8,610 nt of DNA from an uncultured Xanthobacteraceae bacterium (GTDB lineage: Bacteria > Pseudomonadota > Alphaproteobacteria > Rhizobiales > Xanthobacteraceae): positions 1 through 8,610 of the forward strand of contig CATPBC010000003.1 in NCBI GenBank assembly GCA_955652195.1. Reading direction: 5' to 3'. Every line of letters begins with the position of its first letter. Within the stretch, counting starts at the first letter, position 1. The notes beneath the pieces were generated by a model, which was not told the origin of the DNA, made no database searches, and saw only the letters and a list, made by a program, of their open reading frames with translations. Below are positions 7,701-8,610 of the stretch, one piece after another. The translations under genes and the position numbers were made by a program.

Positions 7701-8094
7701 GGCGCGTCTCGCCACGACGCGGCGCATCGCGACCAATGCGGCACTTAGAGCCGAGTTCGATGGCGAGCGTCTCGCGGCGGATGTCAGCAAAGCGGTCGAG
7801 GGCGTGACGCGGGCTTGGCCCGGTCAGCTCGACACGCTGTGCTGCGGCGCCCTTGGCAGCATCGAATTTCTCTGCGAGGCGGCGGAGGAGGGGATAGGTA
7901 AGCGCGAAATCGGCGAATTGGCATTGCGGCGGTTGGCTGCCGTCCTCGCGGCTGCTGCGGCAAGCGGCGATTACCGCTGGAACAGCGGCAAGCGGCAATT
8001 CAATTTAGGTTTGTTTCGCGGTCTCGCCGGCGTCGGCTATACGATGTTGCGGCGGATCGATTCATCGCTACCGAATGTACTGGTTTGGGAATAG
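4756..8094 (+). CDS. lanM: Class II lanthipeptide synthetase LanM (ProcM-like CCG zinc site)
   Basis: Bifunctional cytoplasmic enzyme. The N-terminal half phosphorylates and dehydrates Ser/Thr of the precursor, and the C-terminal LanC-like half joins Cys thiols to them as (methyl)lanthionine. I chose the ATG at 4756 (1112 residues) because AAAGG lies 6 bases upstream; an in-frame TTG at 4717 would add 13 residues. Dehydratase residues: K320 in VYKPKD, D393/H395/N398 in DMHQEN, D410/E412 in IDLET, and R559/T565 in VRKVVRPT. Their spacing equals that of the CylM active-site residues. Cyclase domain (about 730-1112): H915 in MSHGAAG, C974 in WCHG, and C1029-C1030-G1031 in TLCCGALG. The Cys-Cys-Gly replaces the common Cys-His-Gly, as in ProcM. 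A 12-base tandem repeat encodes GGMLGGMLGGM (about 464-474) in the dehydratase. All catalytic residues checked are present, so it is probably active. It is divergent from its precursor gene. Confidence 0.96.
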   Translation: MRPENRLLHGHRTGPAQAADSARCEDSVDAFYQRLSLRSATIDELFSAAFADAPNPAVDCDLSARLAAQRLAAWRQSSAAGDVSLFARRLARDGLSGGEVESRFTGAQRGPLAPYPAWLEDAIWIEAALQASGTEPGGAPAYPFEDLFAVLIERTAALVWSGLDVTTSANFAETARACLQDALLAAVTELCAPALYERFAKKRSAGPSSNAAKSPGEPAGTSHYREFIAEMRSGGFRGLFEDKPVLLRLIAVMTRQWIDATREFILRLAGDLPAIRRDLIHGSASKVVDIASGLSDPHNDGRCVLIVRFADGARIVYKPKDLQLDVAWRGLVERLNGADAPIALKTVRTLARDGYGWTEFIEHLGCIDARGCDTFFRRAGAWLALLHCFAATDMHQENMLAAGDHPVPIDLETILQPSAEEHKGGEAEAAAFDAAMEIIGNSVMTVGLLPAYGRSVDNNVFAMGGMLGGMLGGMTADWGARTVIKWNNLNTDAMRPTKVEEAGAGTPNLPHVDGRYAKLTDHIESFVTGFADYANFLMRQMRDRNAVALLDGFAGLPVRKVVRPTRFYYMLQRRLKNHRSMGDGIVWSAQADFMARLADWDKETDPLWPLQRAERAALLSLNVPYFMTPSNGTAICDLRGVSAETVATPGLDRARERLQALDENEIAWQVEVIRENVNQPTRTASNVARTETVSAFAQTIPDNARFKAEAGKIAAELAKHAIRRGPAAAWIGLDWLGDSDVFQLVCLGPDLYNGASGIVLFLAAHAAVTADAASAELAHAGLAHIRKNLKSRNAPRLARSLGIGAATGLGSIVYAFAVIAKCLGEVGILEDAERAVRLFTDELIAADKQLDVMGGAAGGILALLRLYRDTQSDEALTRAIRCGEHLLARDRVGVIGRRSWVGQGFGGSALNGMSHGAAGFAYALSSLAASSGREEFAAAAAECLAFEDASYDAERRNWPDLRVTGQSLWPCQWCHGAPGIGLARLATTRRIATNAALRAEFDGERLAADVSKAVEGVTRAWPGQLDTLCCGALGSIEFLCEAAEEGIGKREIGELALRRLAAVLAAAAASGDYRWNSGKRQFNLGLFRGLAGVGYTMLRRIDSSLPNVLVWE
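6142..6177 (+). repeat. 12-bp in-frame tandem repeat in lanM
   Basis: Two exact copies of ATGCTGGGCGGC (6151-6162, 6163-6174), flanked by a 9-base partial copy (ATGGGCGGC) and a final ATG. It encodes M-G-G-M-L-G-G-M-L-G-G-M. Because the unit is a multiple of 3, gain or loss of a copy changes length without a frameshift. Confidence 0.85.
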
Positions 8095-8130
8095 CCATTC
8101 GATTGTCGCGCGACAGCTCTTGCGTCTTCT

Positions 8131-8146
8131 GGCGAAGTTACTCGCC
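8131..8146. other. Short inverted repeat in the convergent lanM / zinc-ribbon junction
   Basis: GGCGA and TCGCC (8131-8135, 8142-8146) flank a 6-base loop that carries the zinc-ribbon stop codon; two outer pairs, one of them a wobble, may extend the stem. A perfect 12-base palindrome, TGTCGCGCGACA, lies at 8104-8115, just after the lanM stop. Neither is followed by a T-tract, so a role in termination from either side is only possible. Confidence 0.25.
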
Positions 8147-8293
8147 GGCATCCATGGTGTTCAGGACGCCTTCCACCCGAATCGCGCGGCCGCACTGCTT
8201 GCACTCAAACGCCTGCGCATCGGATAACCGCATAAAGCCACCACAAGTCGGACATGGCACCAGCAGGTCGGTGCTGATCGCAGTGACGCGCAT
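8138..8293 (-). CDS. Small zinc-ribbon protein, 51 residues, function unknown
   Basis: The protein carries two Cys-x2-Cys knuckles: C14-P-T-C17-G-G and C31-K-Q-C34-G-R, 13 residues apart, a typical four-cysteine zinc ribbon. The rest is short and unremarkable (N-terminal RVTAISTDLLVP; C-terminal AIRVEGVLNTMDAGE). The start is the ATG at 8293, preceded by AAGG with an 8-base spacer. The frame is open to an ATG at 8464, but the extra 57 residues look like random arginine-rich translation, so I reject the longer form. The gene is convergent with lanM, 43 bases beyond its stop. I do not recognise the family; small zinc ribbons of this kind may bind nucleic acid or protein, but nothing here decides. 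A link to lanthipeptide synthesis is not supported by the sequence. Confidence 0.7.
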   Translation of the reverse strand: MRVTAISTDLLVPCPTCGGFMRLSDAQAFECKQCGRAIRVEGVLNTMDAGE

Positions 8294-8610
8294 AGCTTTG
8301 ACCTTGCGGCCGGACCGCAATCGGGGGTGTAGCTGTCGCAGCGCCGGCATGAATACTCGCTGTTTCGGGCCGGAATCGCACGATTTGATCACGGAATGGA
8401 GGGAGGTCCGGCCCCGTACAGATACCTGCCCCGGTGGCGCGGCGGCGAATGTGATATTCGACACAAAATTCCGCTTTTTGGCCCGGCGTAATTAACAATT
8501 AGCGCGAATGTTGCATTGCGATTCCGGGACAAAGACCACGCCACATCGAGCCAAGCTCGATCCGGGTCGTGATCACTGGACCGTCAGAGCACCGCGCGTT
8601 TCGGGGTGAA
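8294..8610. other. No convincing gene; upstream region of the zinc-ribbon gene
   Basis: Open frames here are arginine- and proline-rich overlapping translations without ribosome sites or recognisable motifs. One clear inverted repeat is present: ATCGAGC-CAA-GCTCGAT at 8545-8561 (7-bp stem, 3-base loop), without a T-run on either side. An AT-rich patch around 8488-8510 could hold the promoter of the zinc-ribbon gene, but I cannot place -35 and -10 boxes with confidence. Confidence 0.4.

Noticed and set aside
8294..8464. 57-residue N-terminal extension of the zinc-ribbon protein
   Set aside because: Composition looks like random GC-rich translation and no ribosome site precedes the ATG at 8464, whereas the ATG at 8293 has AAGG at good distance.
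8545..8561. Inverted repeat ATCGAGC-CAA-GCTCGAT as a terminator
   Set aside because: No T-tract on either side and no gene end nearby, so I list it only as a structural note.
1..8610. Search for CRISPR arrays, tRNA/rRNA genes, insertion sequences and attachment sites
   Set aside because: No spaced repeat array, no cloverleaf-like sequence and no transposase or terminal inverted repeats were seen by eye.

Overview
The window looks like chromosomal DNA of a GC-rich Gram-negative bacterium, most likely an alphaproteobacterium of the Hyphomicrobiales (Bradyrhizobium-like). That placement is inferred from codon use, the tightly overlapping HAAT-type transporter operon and the style of its proteins; no marker gene is present to prove it.

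Left part (1-4145, + strand): a five-gene branched-chain amino acid / amide type ABC importer in one operon. It has the C-terminal two thirds of the periplasmic binding protein (cut by the window edge), the two permeases LivH and LivM, and the two ATPases LivG and LivF. The four membrane and ATPase genes are nearly fused: LivH/LivM overlap by 4 bases, LivM/LivG by 8 and LivG/LivF by 7. The substrate cannot be read from the sequence. LivG has an eroded ABC signature motif.

Right part (4234-8094): a compact class II lanthipeptide locus. A 1112-residue LanM synthetase (+ strand) has a complete set of dehydratase active-site residues and a LanC-like cyclase domain. The zinc site of that domain ends in Cys-Cys-Gly, the three-cysteine variant known from ProcM, rather than the common Cys-His-Gly. 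Divergent from it, on the - strand, I find a 51-codon gene (4395-4550) with the anatomy of its precursor peptide: an acidic leader containing EVSDEALEAAAG, and a Cys/Ser/Thr-rich tail, AFTLAFCSGLDTCPSVRA. It has a good sigma70-type promoter (TTTACA-N17-TTTAAT) and a strong hairpin terminator. The terminator overlaps a second, decayed copy of part of the leader coding sequence, which suggests that precursor genes were once duplicated here. No transporter/protease (LanT), immunity gene or regulator lies in the window.

Right edge (8095-8610): a 51-residue zinc-ribbon protein on the - strand, convergent with lanM, then about 300 bases with no convincing gene. The most valuable observation is the short divergent precursor gene paired with the CCG-type LanM: together they define a candidate lanthipeptide whose core I do not recognise.
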